Shown: positions 6,944-15,265, counted from the first letter of the stretch. The stretch is 61,397 nucleotides of DNA from an uncultured Pseudomonadota bacterium (GCA_949290785.1 CASETE010000014.1:1-61397), one strand, 5' to 3'. The notes: a model not told the origin generated them from the sequence alone. Translations and numbers: made by a program.

Positions 6944-7356
6944 TGTTTTTTCAAAATATCGTTGCGACAGATTCAATTTCCGCATGGGTTGCAAAACAGA
7001 TTGATGCAACGCGTGGCGCGGTTAAATACGGGTGGGATGTTGATGTTCGTCCGCACAAGAAACCGCGCACAGCAGCCCAGAACAGATACATGATGGCGGT
7101 ATTGACGCACATTGTGCAATTTTACAACGACACGGGATTTATGCCGGTCGGATGTAGCGCATGGGCGATGCGGACAGATGTGTTGAAAGAATATTGGAAA
7201 TCACGGTTTGGTGTTACCAGCACCGCCAAATTATCCACGGCCGAATTTGGTGAATTTGTGGACAAGATTCAGGGCGCAATGGCAATGGAATCAGGCGGGG
7301 AATATGAAATTATCACGCCGCCAGACGAATACATGGAAATGATAAATCGGGGGTAA
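6943..7356 (+). CDS. NinB-like recombination protein
   Basis: 137 aa. The segment RPHKKPRTAAQNRYMMAVLT (about 36-55) and the later STAEFGEFVDKIQGAMAME (about 97-115) with a terminal ITPPDEY fit the NinB (lambda Orf) pattern of basic R-T-x-A-Q-N-R-Y followed by an acidic end. NinB binds single-stranded DNA and SSB and helps load strand-annealing proteins, which would pair with the ERF gene. TGATG overlap with the upstream gene. Confidence in the exact family is moderate. Confidence 0.55.
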   Translation: MFFQNIVATDSISAWVAKQIDATRGAVKYGWDVDVRPHKKPRTAAQNRYMMAVLTHIVQFYNDTGFMPVGCSAWAMRTDVLKEYWKSRFGVTSTAKLSTAEFGEFVDKIQGAMAMESGGEYEIITPPDEYMEMINRG

Positions 7357-7500
7357 TGGCAATGAAAGAATACACAAAGTTCGTTTATCAGGTTTTGCAG
7401 GGGGGGGGTAGTAAAAGCCACGTTCTGTATAGAACAAGATGCGACTGAATATGCAAAAACAATTGGTGGAACAGTTTATAAAATTGGGGCAGTGCGATGA
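7356..7500 (+). pseudogene. Small gene frameshifted at a G9 tract
   Basis: Starts in a TAATG overlap with the preceding stop (MAMKEYTKFVYQVLQGG). The run of nine G (7400-7408) then puts translation out of frame and it stops at 7443. Removing one G restores a frame VVKATFCIEQDATEYAKTIG continuing to a TGA at 7498-7500, which overlaps the ATG of the next gene (ATGA). Both ends show normal operon-style coupling, so the single-frame 47-aa protein is probably the real gene and the ninth G a mutation, a slippage site or a sequencing error. Confidence 0.7.
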
Positions 7501-7691
7501 AAGAACAAGAAAGAGTTGTGATTGATTTACCACGCGACAAGTTTGACAACGCCGTTTTAATGGCGTTGGAAAAAGACACCGGTGCGGTGCCGATTTGTGG
7601 CGAAATTATTCGGTGCGTAAAAATCGCGATGCGGCGCGAAAAGGTGCGTAATCAACGTATTGCAAATTTGCAAGGGGGAAACAAATGTTAA
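7497..7691 (+). CDS. Hypothetical phage protein, 64 aa
   Basis: Starts in an ATGA overlap with the frameshifted gene. Contains DLPRDKFDNAVLMALEKDTG and a helical Arg/Lys-rich second half. No recognised family. Overlaps the next start by 7 bp, as do most genes in this compact early array. Confidence 0.55.
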   Translation: MKEQERVVIDLPRDKFDNAVLMALEKDTGAVPICGEIIRCVKIAMRREKVRNQRIANLQGGNKC

Positions 7692-7933
7692 GAGTGTTGG
7701 ATTGTTCGTCAATTTCGTATATGCCGGTGCGCGGTGGCAAGCCGTTTGGTGAGTATACAATGTCAGTACGGTTTTACAAACGCGTGGGTGGATTAGGTTG
7801 GCAAACATGGTATATGAATTTGTTTGCAAAAAGTCCCAAAACACTGGAACAGTTTGCACGCAAATTAGAACCACGGCAACCAATGCCAAAATTATCACGT
7901 GGCATAACCGCAGATAATCCAATTCGCGGTTAA
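7685..7933 (+). CDS. Hypothetical phage protein, 82 aa
   Basis: Basic protein with an N-terminal beta-like part (YTMSVRFYKRVGGLGWQTWY) and a helix QFARKLEPRQPM. RBS AGGGGGAA. No family recognised; probably an early regulatory or nin-region protein by position. Confidence 0.55.
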   Translation: MLRVLDCSSISYMPVRGGKPFGEYTMSVRFYKRVGGLGWQTWYMNLFAKSPKTLEQFARKLEPRQPMPKLSRGITADNPIRG

Positions 7934-7953
7934 AAAAAGTGGAGGGCGTTAAA

Positions 7954-8499
7954 ATGGGATTGATTGCGCGTTACGAAATCAAAAATGTCGCTAAAAAAGT
8001 GCGCAAAAAACGTGCAACGCAAGTAAAGCCAAAATCCGAACCGATATCGGAACTGTTGCCGGATGCGTCCCAATGGTTTCAGCGGTTCATTGACGACGGT
8101 TTAATTTGTGGCGTGCGCAAGCACGACAAATTACGCGTGTTTATACGGTTGTGCAAATTATCGCACATGGCGATGCCGCGACCAATGTCTGATTTAGCCA
8201 AGACGGGCAAGGGCGGCAGTAGCATCGCCCCGATTGAAAGCGCGGCGCGGTGGGCGTTGGAAAAAAAACAAATTCTGCAAGATGTACGCGAAAGTTTTGA
8301 ACGCCAGTTTTTGGACATATATACCGAGCAGGACGCGGATTTACTGTGCGATATTGAACGCGGATATGTAAATTTTGGTTATGCAAAAAGCGCATTAAAT
8401 AACGCGTTGATTGACATAGTGCGCGCGGCCGACCGGCGGCGGCCGATAATAGAAGTCATCACGTCAGTTTGTGGAATTGAAAGAAAGAGAGAGCAATGA
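7954..8499 (+). CDS. Hypothetical early phage protein, 181 aa
   Basis: The N-terminal 30 residues are strongly basic (KKVRKKRATQVKPK), then a mixed domain with RVFIRLCKLSHMAMPRPMSD and a helical C-terminus (NALIDIVRAADRRRP). Start chosen at the ATG 7954, which has GGAGGGC ahead of it, rather than the GTG at 7939. It may be an antitermination or late-regulator type protein by position, but no motif proves this. Confidence 0.55.
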   Translation: MGLIARYEIKNVAKKVRKKRATQVKPKSEPISELLPDASQWFQRFIDDGLICGVRKHDKLRVFIRLCKLSHMAMPRPMSDLAKTGKGGSSIAPIESAARWALEKKQILQDVRESFERQFLDIYTEQDADLLCDIERGYVNFGYAKSALNNALIDIVRAADRRRPIIEVITSVCGIERKREQ

Positions 8500-8717
8500 G
8501 TGATCCAAATTATCGCGGAACATTGTCCGCATATGCGAAATGGGCAGGGATAACATTAAATTGTGCCAAAGCACGCAACCGACGTGGCCGGATTGTGTTT
8601 TGTGATGATTTTCCGCACTTGATAGATTTTTTGGCAACGCAGCGCATTCAACGGGGGCGCGGCCGACCACAAACGCGACCGCGAATTTATATAAAAATAC
8701 GTGATAAAAATGTATAA
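8496..8717 (+). CDS. Small basic phage protein, possible DNA-binding
   Basis: 73 aa; LSAYAKWAGITLNCAKARNR looks like a short helix-turn-helix of the type found in small phage regulators, followed by a very Arg-rich tail (RGRGRPQTRPRIYIKIR). ATGA overlap with the preceding gene. A late transcription regulator is possible. Confidence 0.5.
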   Translation: MSDPNYRGTLSAYAKWAGITLNCAKARNRRGRIVFCDDFPHLIDFLATQRIQRGRGRPQTRPRIYIKIRDKNV

Positions 8718-8835
8718 ACTTTTTCAAAAATGTACCCCAATTTTTGCAAATTTTATGGCGGAAATCCGCCAGTTTTGGAAAGCGGTAAAAAATAATGGTT
8801 GCAAAACGGCGATTTATAAAATATCATGCAGTTAA
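8710..8835 (+). CDS. Possible 41-aa small protein
   Basis: ATG at 8710 overlaps the end of the preceding gene by 8 bp; product begins MYKLFQKCTPIFANFMAEIR and ends NNGCKTAIYKISCS. It could alternatively start at the internal ATG 8755. Overlap style matches its neighbours, but a short frame in an otherwise empty stretch is weak evidence. The segment contains a GGCGG/CCGCC hairpin (8758-8771). Confidence 0.35.
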   Translation: MYKLFQKCTPIFANFMAEIRQFWKAVKNNGCKTAIYKISCS

Positions 8836-8920
8836 GATACGGATTTGTGTATCAAAATTATGCCGGTGTTGAATTTTAGTTGCTGAACCCAACTTGCTTT
8901 TTGCACCGGCGCCCAGTTTT

Positions 8921-8946
8921 AACCGTGGTTATCCGCGGTTTTTATT
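8921..8946 (+). terminator. Terminator directly before the chaperonin gene
   Basis: AACCGTGG (8921-8928), loop TTAT, CCGCGGTT (8933-8940), then TTTATTTT. It ends only 22 bp before the groEL start, leaving no room for a promoter, so groEL expression should depend on read-through or antitermination. Confidence 0.65.
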
Positions 8947-8967
8947 TTGCAAAAAAACAATCCAAGC

Positions 8968-10227
8968 ATGAAGAATAAAACAAACATTGCGGCACAAATC
9001 AAGTCCGCAGCCGAAATTATCGGCAGCACACTGGGGCCAAAGGGTCGTTTGTGTGCAATTACAAAAGATGGTGAAACGATACTGACCAAGGACGGTTATA
9101 AAGTATCGCAGAATTTATCAGATAAAACGCCCGGCGCTAATTTTGTACGACAGGTGTGTCGGCAACAAGTGCGCAAGATTGGCGATGGCACAACATCGGT
9201 TGCGGTGTTATTGGCGCATTTGATAGATTATCCATTAAAAGATTTATACACATTGCGTGCGCAAATACCGGAATTAAAGTGTTATTTAGAAGCGAACGCG
9301 AACAAAAAAATTGACCGCGATGCATTGCGCAAAATTGCAATGGTTGCCAGCAACGGGGACGAAAGTATATCGGACGCAGTTGCAGATGTGGTCAGTCGCA
9401 ATGGACGGGACGGGCATTATATTGTTGAAGAACATGACGCGGACGGCATAACCACCGAACAAATCAAGGGCTATGTCATGGACGCAGGGTATAGTAATCA
9501 GGCGTTTGCAAATACCAAGACAGGCGCGGAATTAAAGCAACCAATCATATTTGTGAAAGATTTTATAACGCTATCAGATATTGCGGAACCGGCAACCGCG
9601 GCAATGAACGCAGGTCGTCCATTTTTGGTAATTGGGCAATGTGACGAGCAAGCATTGGCATCATTGGTTGCAAACCATTTGAAAGGCGTTGGGCAATTTT
9701 GCAATATCAACCCGTCGCAAATTGGCAATAAACGCCGTGATGTATTGGCGGATTTGACCAAGTTATCACAGCATATAACCGTTGCGCATGTGCGCCGCAG
9801 GTCCGCAACATTTGAATATAAAAATGATGCAGAGATAAAAAAATGGATTGATACGATTGCCGGACAATCAGCAGAAACGCCGGCAGAAAAGGCGTGGCGC
9901 AGGGAAAGAATTGCAAAGTTGGAATCAAAAATCGCAAAGATTTATGTTGGTGCGGAAACAACCGCCCAGATGATTGAAACAAAAGACCGGTTAGAAGACA
10001 CATTATTGGCGGTAATTCAATCGTATGACGGGTTTATCAAGGGCGGCGGCACGGCGTTGGAAAATTTTGCACCAACCAAACACAAAGTTTGGCGTGTTAT
10101 CCACAAAAAGATTGGCATCAAGAATATACCAGATGATGTGATTGAACCAATCAATTTGATTTATCAGACATTTAAGACCGCGGTTGAACAGGCGATTTTG
10201 GTTAAAAGGACGGATTATGCAATATAA
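8968..10227 (+). CDS. groEL: Phage-encoded GroEL-type chaperonin, shortened
   Basis: 419 aa against about 545 in bacterial GroEL. Equatorial motifs are present: TLGPKGR (21-27), TKDG (40-43), GDGTTSVAV with D73 matching GroEL Asp87, then RLEDTL with D344 matching Asp398 and GGG at 359-361. The intermediate and apical domains lie between; the apical part is recognisable by MDAGYSNQAF, RPFLVIGQCDEQALASLVAN and NKRRDVLADLTKL. The loss is mainly in the C-terminal equatorial part (58 residues after GGG instead of about 130, no Gly-Met tail), where inter-ring contacts sit in GroEL, so a single-ring or otherwise altered complex is possible. A TTG start at 8947 is an alternative. Overlaps groES. It probably folds phage proteins such as the capsid. 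Confidence 0.88.
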   Translation: MKNKTNIAAQIKSAAEIIGSTLGPKGRLCAITKDGETILTKDGYKVSQNLSDKTPGANFVRQVCRQQVRKIGDGTTSVAVLLAHLIDYPLKDLYTLRAQIPELKCYLEANANKKIDRDALRKIAMVASNGDESISDAVADVVSRNGRDGHYIVEEHDADGITTEQIKGYVMDAGYSNQAFANTKTGAELKQPIIFVKDFITLSDIAEPATAAMNAGRPFLVIGQCDEQALASLVANHLKGVGQFCNINPSQIGNKRRDVLADLTKLSQHITVAHVRRRSATFEYKNDAEIKKWIDTIAGQSAETPAEKAWRRERIAKLESKIAKIYVGAETTAQMIETKDRLEDTLLAVIQSYDGFIKGGGTALENFAPTKHKVWRVIHKKIGIKNIPDDVIEPINLIYQTFKTAVEQAILVKRTDYAI

Positions 10228-10444
10228 GGTGTTAAAAGATTTGGTTCAGATTGAGCCATTACCAAACACGGACGCGTTTGATGTATCCGATGTAGAATAT
10301 GCCCGTGTCATTGCCAAGGGTCCAAAATGCACCGATGATTACAAAGTGGGCGATGTTGTTGGGTATATCAAAAAAACCGCGTACAGGGGCGAAAACATCA
10401 CGTTTATTTTTGATGAGAACGTCATTATGGTGCGCGAAAAATGA
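10217..10444 (+). CDS. groES: Phage-encoded GroES-type co-chaperonin
   Basis: 75 aa. The beta-barrel fold signature is visible: VLKDLVQIEPLPN at the start, ARVIAKGPKCTDDYKVGDVV in the middle and NVIMVREK at the end, as in GroES. The mobile loop that normally carries the Ile-Val-Leu tripeptide for docking to GroEL is reduced to NTDAFDVSDVEY, so the contact with the chaperonin must differ. ATG at 10217 with AAAAGGA; it overlaps the end of groEL by 11 bp. The groEL-then-groES order is the reverse of the usual bacterial operon. Confidence 0.82.
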   Translation: MQYKVLKDLVQIEPLPNTDAFDVSDVEYARVIAKGPKCTDDYKVGDVVGYIKKTAYRGENITFIFDENVIMVREK

Positions 10445-10737
10445 TTACAGATTTAGATCGGCGCGAATATTGTTTTGAAAAAAACAAAGCATTGTTAGAC
10501 GCGGACGCAACGGCCGCAGAATTACAGGAATTTAATACAAATGTGCGCGAAGCACGGTCGCGCGGGCAAGACGAAGATTTATACCGCACAGTGCGTGCGG
10601 CGTGCGAAAAATTTGACATAAAACAAAACTTAAACAATCCGCATACATTTGCATATCGCGTGCATGGTCGCGTGTATCCGACAAATTTACGGTTGGAGGC
10701 AATGCAAAGGTTGATGGACAAATACGAAGGTTTCTGA
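10441..10737 (+). CDS. Hypothetical phage protein, 98 aa
   Basis: Mostly helical and charged (LDADATAAELQEFNTNVREA), ending with LRLEAMQRLMDKYEGF. ATGA overlap with groES and one-base overlap with the next gene place it in the same transcript. No family recognised. Confidence 0.6.
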   Translation: MITDLDRREYCFEKNKALLDADATAAELQEFNTNVREARSRGQDEDLYRTVRAACEKFDIKQNLNNPHTFAYRVHGRVYPTNLRLEAMQRLMDKYEGF

Positions 10738-11312
10738 TGGGAAAATTCAACGATTATGACGATGACGATTTTCGTAATCGCAAATATGTAAACAATCCGC
10801 CGTTGTTTTATCTGAAAGCCGTATATAACGCGGCAACGGATATGTATGACATTCGACCGTTTATTTGGATAGACACAGGCGACAGAAATAAACAGGATTT
10901 TGTGGAAAGCCCAGTCAAAGAACGGCACATCGTACAATACAGGCGTGAATACAAAGAGTTTCAAGACGAGAGTAAATTACCCAGAGAATCATACACGCGC
11001 GATGAAATGATGTGTGTGCCGGATTACCGCGACCGGTATGAATACAATCAACGCATAGTTGGATTATTACCAAGTCACCCGGATTATTTACGAATTATAT
11101 CCGATTTTTCCGTTAAACTGCGCCCCACAGATTTATATGCGTTGCGCCGTTTGGACGGGATAGATACACCAATGCCACAATCAGAACCCGTGGCCACAGA
11201 TGGGGGCGCGGATAAAAACGATGCGATTTTGGTTGTGTTGCGTGAGTTGGTCGGTCAAGTACGCGATTTAGGCAGTCGCGTTGCAACAATAGAAAACAAA
11301 CAAAAGGAATAA
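10737..11312 (+). CDS. Hypothetical phage structural-module protein, 191 aa
   Basis: Begins with an Asp-rich stretch (KFNDYDDDDFRNRKY), has a Tyr/Arg-rich central domain and ends in a coiled coil (VLRELVGQVRDLGSRVATIE). It lies between the chaperonins and the scaffold candidate. No family recognised. Confidence 0.6.
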   Translation: MGKFNDYDDDDFRNRKYVNNPPLFYLKAVYNAATDMYDIRPFIWIDTGDRNKQDFVESPVKERHIVQYRREYKEFQDESKLPRESYTRDEMMCVPDYRDRYEYNQRIVGLLPSHPDYLRIISDFSVKLRPTDLYALRRLDGIDTPMPQSEPVATDGGADKNDAILVVLRELVGQVRDLGSRVATIENKQKE

Positions 11313-11313
11313 T

Positions 11314-12399
11314 ATGCCAGACGAAAACAAAATAGAAACACCAATGGACGCAGTTGTTGCGGCGTTGGAAAGCGAAGAACAAACCCCAGACGCATCCGCA
11401 CCAGACGGCGCAGGCCAAAATGCAGACAATGCGCCAAATGATGACACCGTGCCAGGTGCGCCCACGGGTGAAAATGGTGGTGATGGTGCAGGGCAGAATA
11501 CAGACGCAAACGCAAATGCGGACGAAGAATTAGTCGCACCAACGCAAGTGCGTGGGGAATTTGCAAAAGAGCACTGGGGCGAAACGCCAAACGCGGCAAA
11601 AAAAGAGATTATTCGTCTGGCCGAAGAAAATGAAAAAAATTATCGCCGTGCGGCCGAGGCAGAATACAATGCCAAGCGCAGACGCGAAGTGTTAAAGCCG
11701 GTCATGGGATATGTTAAACAAACGGCCGAACAGGCGCGTATTAGTGAAGACGAAGTTATCCGCAATTCCATGGACGTGATTCAGGCGTTAAATGACAATC
11801 CGACACAAACGGCGCGTCAGATGATTGGGCAAAAGATGATTGTGTTTGACGACCCGATTGCAGTAATTGACACGATTGCCAAGACGTATAGGTTGGACAT
11901 CAAGCACGATTATAAATCCAATTCAATGCCGGACGAATTTTACAAAAATCGCCAATCTGCGATTTACAATGCGCGCCAGTCCAGATATGCGGCAAATGAA
12001 CCAGATGCGACCGACCGCGATCAAGAAAGATTGACGGCAACGACCGAATTTTTATCCGCCAATCCAGAATTAAAGGCGCGTTTGGAACAAGACAACGATT
12101 TTAATGCAGTGTTTTTAGCAACACTGCAACAGATGGTACAAAAAGAGCCGTACATTCCGTATGGTGAAATATTAAATCGTGCAGCGGCGCAGTTTGTCCA
12201 AAAGCCGGCATCACAAATGCAAACAACCATTGTTGAAAAGAAAGCAAAAGTTGTTGCGCCACAAAAAAGTATGCCACAGGTGAGCAAAACACCAGATAAT
12301 CCGACAAAATGGACACGGCAAAACACAAATCGTGAATCAAGTGTGGCGGCGCATAATGCGGTTTTAGAAGCAATGCGCAGTTTGGGATTAGACGAATAA
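11314..12399 (+). CDS. Candidate capsid scaffolding protein
   Basis: 361 aa. Residues 1-85 are acidic and disordered with Ala/Asp/Asn/Gly repeats; residues 85-300 are helical and charged; the C-terminus (AHNAVLEAMRSLGLDE) is a short basic-then-acidic helix as in many phage scaffolds that bind the coat protein. Start is two bases after the previous stop. Placement before the terminase rather than between portal and capsid is unlike P22, so the assignment rests on composition. Confidence 0.5.
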   Translation: MPDENKIETPMDAVVAALESEEQTPDASAPDGAGQNADNAPNDDTVPGAPTGENGGDGAGQNTDANANADEELVAPTQVRGEFAKEHWGETPNAAKKEIIRLAEENEKNYRRAAEAEYNAKRRREVLKPVMGYVKQTAEQARISEDEVIRNSMDVIQALNDNPTQTARQMIGQKMIVFDDPIAVIDTIAKTYRLDIKHDYKSNSMPDEFYKNRQSAIYNARQSRYAANEPDATDRDQERLTATTEFLSANPELKARLEQDNDFNAVFLATLQQMVQKEPYIPYGEILNRAAAQFVQKPASQMQTTIVEKKAKVVAPQKSMPQVSKTPDNPTKWTRQNTNRESSVAAHNAVLEAMRSLGLDE

Positions 12400-12411
12400 A
12401 AGGGTAAAGCA

Positions 12412-12777
12412 ATGGCCGATGGAAAGCCCGGACGGCCAGAAACGGTAACGCCAGAGGTTGTCCAGCAATTAAAATATGCATTTGCAAAGGGGTGTTCCGT
12501 TGTCGAGGCGTGTTTGTTTGCCGAAATTGCAAGATCTGTGTTTTATGCATACTGCGACAGAAATCCCGGTTTTCTGGACAGTTGTGAAGAATTGCGACAA
12601 AAACCGATGTTGAAAGCACGCATGAACATTGTGGAAGCCATAGACAACGGTGATTTGAACACCAGCAAATGGTATGCGGAACGCAAGGCCAAATCAGAAT
12701 TTGCACAGGCCGTTATTGCCGCGCCCGAGAACAACGCGATTCAATTCGTTGTTGAAAAAGATGACGAGAAATTGTGA
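12412..12777 (+). CDS. Terminase small subunit
   Basis: 121 aa with the helix-turn-helix region typical of small terminases (GCSVVEACLFAEIARSVFYA, about 27-46) and the KSEFA motif near the end that commonly closes the DNA-binding and oligomerisation region. It recognises the phage packaging site and hands DNA to the large subunit. The TGATG overlap with the large-subunit gene confirms pairing. Confidence 0.8.
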   Translation: MADGKPGRPETVTPEVVQQLKYAFAKGCSVVEACLFAEIARSVFYAYCDRNPGFLDSCEELRQKPMLKARMNIVEAIDNGDLNTSKWYAERKAKSEFAQAVIAAPENNAIQFVVEKDDEKL

Positions 12778-14243
12778 TGTCAAAATATAGTTTGACCCCA
12801 GCCCAAGAAGCGGACAGACAACGCAGAATTGCATTGTTTAACCGTATGTGGGAATGGGATTATCCAGCGCGCCGGCTGTTGATTTATGGTGGCAGCCGCA
12901 GCAGTAAAACATTCCGCGTGATGGGCAAGGTGTTCAAGCGCGGTATTTATTATCCAGGCAGCCGTCATTTAATTGCGCGTGATACATTTACATCATTAAA
13001 AAATGCGATAATACTGGATACGTTTCCGAAAATGTTGCGATTGTATTATCCGTCGTTTTTCAAACTGTGGAACGATGGTGCGATGAATAATTCCACAAAT
13101 ATATTCAAATTGCCAAACGGCAGCGAGTTTCATTTTCGTGCAATTGGAAATGAAAAAGAGGTGGAAAAATTACTGGGGACAGAATACGCAAGCATTGCCG
13201 CAGATGAAGTAAGCGAAGTAAATTACGAGGCATTACAAAAACTGCGTACCCGTTTGGCACAAAAAGTCAAGCATTACAAGGAAGACAGATATATTAAACT
13301 GATTGAGGCGTTGATTGAAAATCCGCCACATAAGGGTCACTGGACATACAAGGAACATTTTCTGTATATGTCGCCGTTAGATCCAGAAAAAAAACTGGAT
13401 AAATCATTATATGCAAATGTTCGCCTGAACCCGATGGACAATTTGGAATATTTGCCAGATGATTATATAGACAGTTTGAAAGAATTGCCGGCACACGAAC
13501 AGACGCGATTTTTATATGGCGAGTTTGGCGAAGAAGCACGCGGTGCAGTTCTGGCACAGGAATTTGCAAAATACCCAGACAATATGCGCGGCGACGTTGT
13601 GTATGACAATCGGTATCCGGTATATACCGCGTGGGATTTAGGGCATACAGACGCAACAGCAATCTGTTTTTATCAGTGGATTGGTGGGCGTGTCAAAGTT
13701 ATTGATTATTTAGAAGCGACAATGCAGGCGTTACCGTATTTTGTGGAACAATTGCGCGCCCGGAATTATAAATACGACATGGTGTTTTTTCCGCATGATG
13801 GGGTAAATACCGAATGGGCGTATGGCAACACACGTATTGAACGCATGCACGAATTGGGTTTTGATTGCGTAACGTTGCCACGAATATTGGAACAAGAACA
13901 GATAGATATTGCGCGTTCAATGATTCCGATTGTGGATATTGACCGGAAATTATACCGTTTAATAGATTGCATAAACAACATGCGGTATGATTTCAAAGAC
14001 GGCGTTATGGACACAAAGCATGTTGTTCATGATGAATATTCACATGGTGCAAAGGCATTTATGTATATGTGCCAATCAATTTACAAAAATCGCGATGAAA
14101 AGCGCGAATACACCGAACAAGAACGCCGCGAAAAAATGCAGCAAGCGATGTTGGACGATATTCGCCGTGGGTTAGAAGCGAACCGCAGACAATTATCAGA
14201 CACCGAAGATTTGACAAGGGTGGTTAGTCGTGAAAGTTATTGA
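12777..14243 (+). CDS. Terminase large subunit (packaging ATPase-nuclease)
   Basis: 488 aa. ATPase domain: Walker A YGGSRSSKT at about 37-45 and Walker B-like SIAADEVSE at about 139-147. Nuclease domain: the first acidic residue lies in YTAWDLGHTDATA (about 282-294), and DMVFFPHDGVNTEWAYG follows. It cuts concatemeric phage DNA and pumps it into proheads through the portal. The ATG at 12777 is preferred to the GTG at 12774 because it couples with the small subunit stop. Confidence 0.92.
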   Translation: MSKYSLTPAQEADRQRRIALFNRMWEWDYPARRLLIYGGSRSSKTFRVMGKVFKRGIYYPGSRHLIARDTFTSLKNAIILDTFPKMLRLYYPSFFKLWNDGAMNNSTNIFKLPNGSEFHFRAIGNEKEVEKLLGTEYASIAADEVSEVNYEALQKLRTRLAQKVKHYKEDRYIKLIEALIENPPHKGHWTYKEHFLYMSPLDPEKKLDKSLYANVRLNPMDNLEYLPDDYIDSLKELPAHEQTRFLYGEFGEEARGAVLAQEFAKYPDNMRGDVVYDNRYPVYTAWDLGHTDATAICFYQWIGGRVKVIDYLEATMQALPYFVEQLRARNYKYDMVFFPHDGVNTEWAYGNTRIERMHELGFDCVTLPRILEQEQIDIARSMIPIVDIDRKLYRLIDCINNMRYDFKDGVMDTKHVVHDEYSHGAKAFMYMCQSIYKNRDEKREYTEQERREKMQQAMLDDIRRGLEANRRQLSDTEDLTRVVSRESY

Positions 14244-14652
14244 ATCTGATAAGCCTGAATTTTATAGTGCGGCCGCGATTATAAAAGAAAATTTACCGCA
14301 CGCAGAAATCACGCCAAACCACAAAATAATATGTGATGATGGGCGGTATTATGGATTGCTGTATGTGATAGACGGTGTTGCAACATACGACCATGTAATT
14401 ATTGATAAAATGTGTTGCAATCCGGAATTTATATTCATGGTGCTGACATACATATTCAGTGTGGCGAATATTTGTAATTGCTTTATAGCGCAAGATAATG
14501 GACCGTCAATATATTTTACATCACATCTAGGTTTTGTAAACACAGGCATTTTGCGCCAATTACCAAAACCATTGGCAATTTATTCAATGACGGTGAACGA
14601 GTGGATGAACAACCGTATCAGGCAGCATGTTATTAAAAGGTATAAAAAATGA
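14230..14652 (+). CDS. Phage protein with GNAT-like features, 140 aa
   Basis: GTG start overlapping the terminase end. The pattern AAAIIKENLP ... YYGLLYVIDGVATYDHVIID ... HLGFVNTGILRQLPKPLAIYSMTVNEW resembles the small GNAT-fold proteins found next to terminase or tail genes in podoviruses. No acetyl-CoA binding loop is obvious, so enzymatic activity is uncertain. Confidence 0.5.
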   Translation: MKVIESDKPEFYSAAAIIKENLPHAEITPNHKIICDDGRYYGLLYVIDGVATYDHVIIDKMCCNPEFIFMVLTYIFSVANICNCFIAQDNGPSIYFTSHLGFVNTGILRQLPKPLAIYSMTVNEWMNNRIRQHVIKRYKK

Positions 14653-15110
14653 ACATCAATTTAATTGATAACATAGTTGCCGCAATGCAAATTCCAGTTA
14701 GCATCGGTAATGTTGGTGGTATTTTGTGGCGTGAAATGAGAGAACGGGACAAAATTGCAGACGCATTGACTGAATATAATAAAAATCTGCCGTCATCAGA
14801 AAGATTACGTGGTGATAATATTGATAAGTATTTTCACCAACGGGGCATGTATCAAGCAGCGCAATTGGGTGCATTGCCAGCCAGTATCGCACTGGCAATG
14901 GGATAAGCAAAAGAAGCATGGGACGGATTCCGTAATAGATATATACGTGGTTGGGATAAACAACTGGTAGAACAAGAGAAGCAAAAAGACTTGAAAAACA
15001 ATTATGACGCTGTTATAATGGGACTAAATAGCAAAGTGCCAGTTGAACAGGTGATAAAAATGCCGCCAACTGTGCAGCGATTAATGGAAGCGGCGTCAGA
15101 CAAAAAATGA
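14649..15110 (+). pseudogene. Phage gene interrupted by an in-frame TAA
   Basis: The ATG at 14649 overlaps the previous stop. The frame codes for 85 residues (start MNINLIDNIVAAMQIPVSIG, end GALPASIALAMG), meets TAA at 14904-14906 and then stays open in the same frame for 67 codons (AKEAWDGFRNRYIRGWDKQL onward) to TGA at 15108-15110, which overlaps the next ATG. The second half has sensible amino-acid composition. Probably one 152-residue protein with a nonsense change, or a sequencing error. Family unknown. Confidence 0.75.
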
Positions 15111-15265
15111 AAAAACTTTTATTATGTTTATTTGGTTTTTTTCTTATAGTGGCGCTGCCGCTGGGGTATGTATCTTATAAAGATGATCAGTTATATTCAG
15201 CGTGTATGCATAGTTTAGAAGGCTATTACACGCCAGAAGAAGCACAAATAAGATGCATGGTATAA
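15107..15265 (+). CDS. Small membrane-anchored phage protein, 52 aa
   Basis: ATGA overlap with the interrupted gene. Hydrophobic N-terminus (KKLLLCLFGFFLIVALPLGY) followed by a short polar domain with two cysteines (SACMHSLEGYYTPEEAQIRC). Similar in design to the 46-aa product at 26395. Function unknown. Confidence 0.6.
   Translation: MKKLLLCLFGFFLIVALPLGYVSYKDDQLYSACMHSLEGYYTPEEAQIRCMV

Noticed and set aside
7557..7922. 121-aa minus-strand frame over small early genes
   Set aside because: Mirror of two plus-strand genes that are coupled by overlaps; composition unnatural.
12101..12706. 201-aa minus-strand frame over the scaffold candidate and small terminase
   Set aside because: Mirror of two well-supported genes; no ribosome binding site.
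14904..14906. Reassigned TAA codon in the prophage
   Set aside because: Many prophage genes end in TAA in normal operon contexts and no suppressor tRNA is present in the window.
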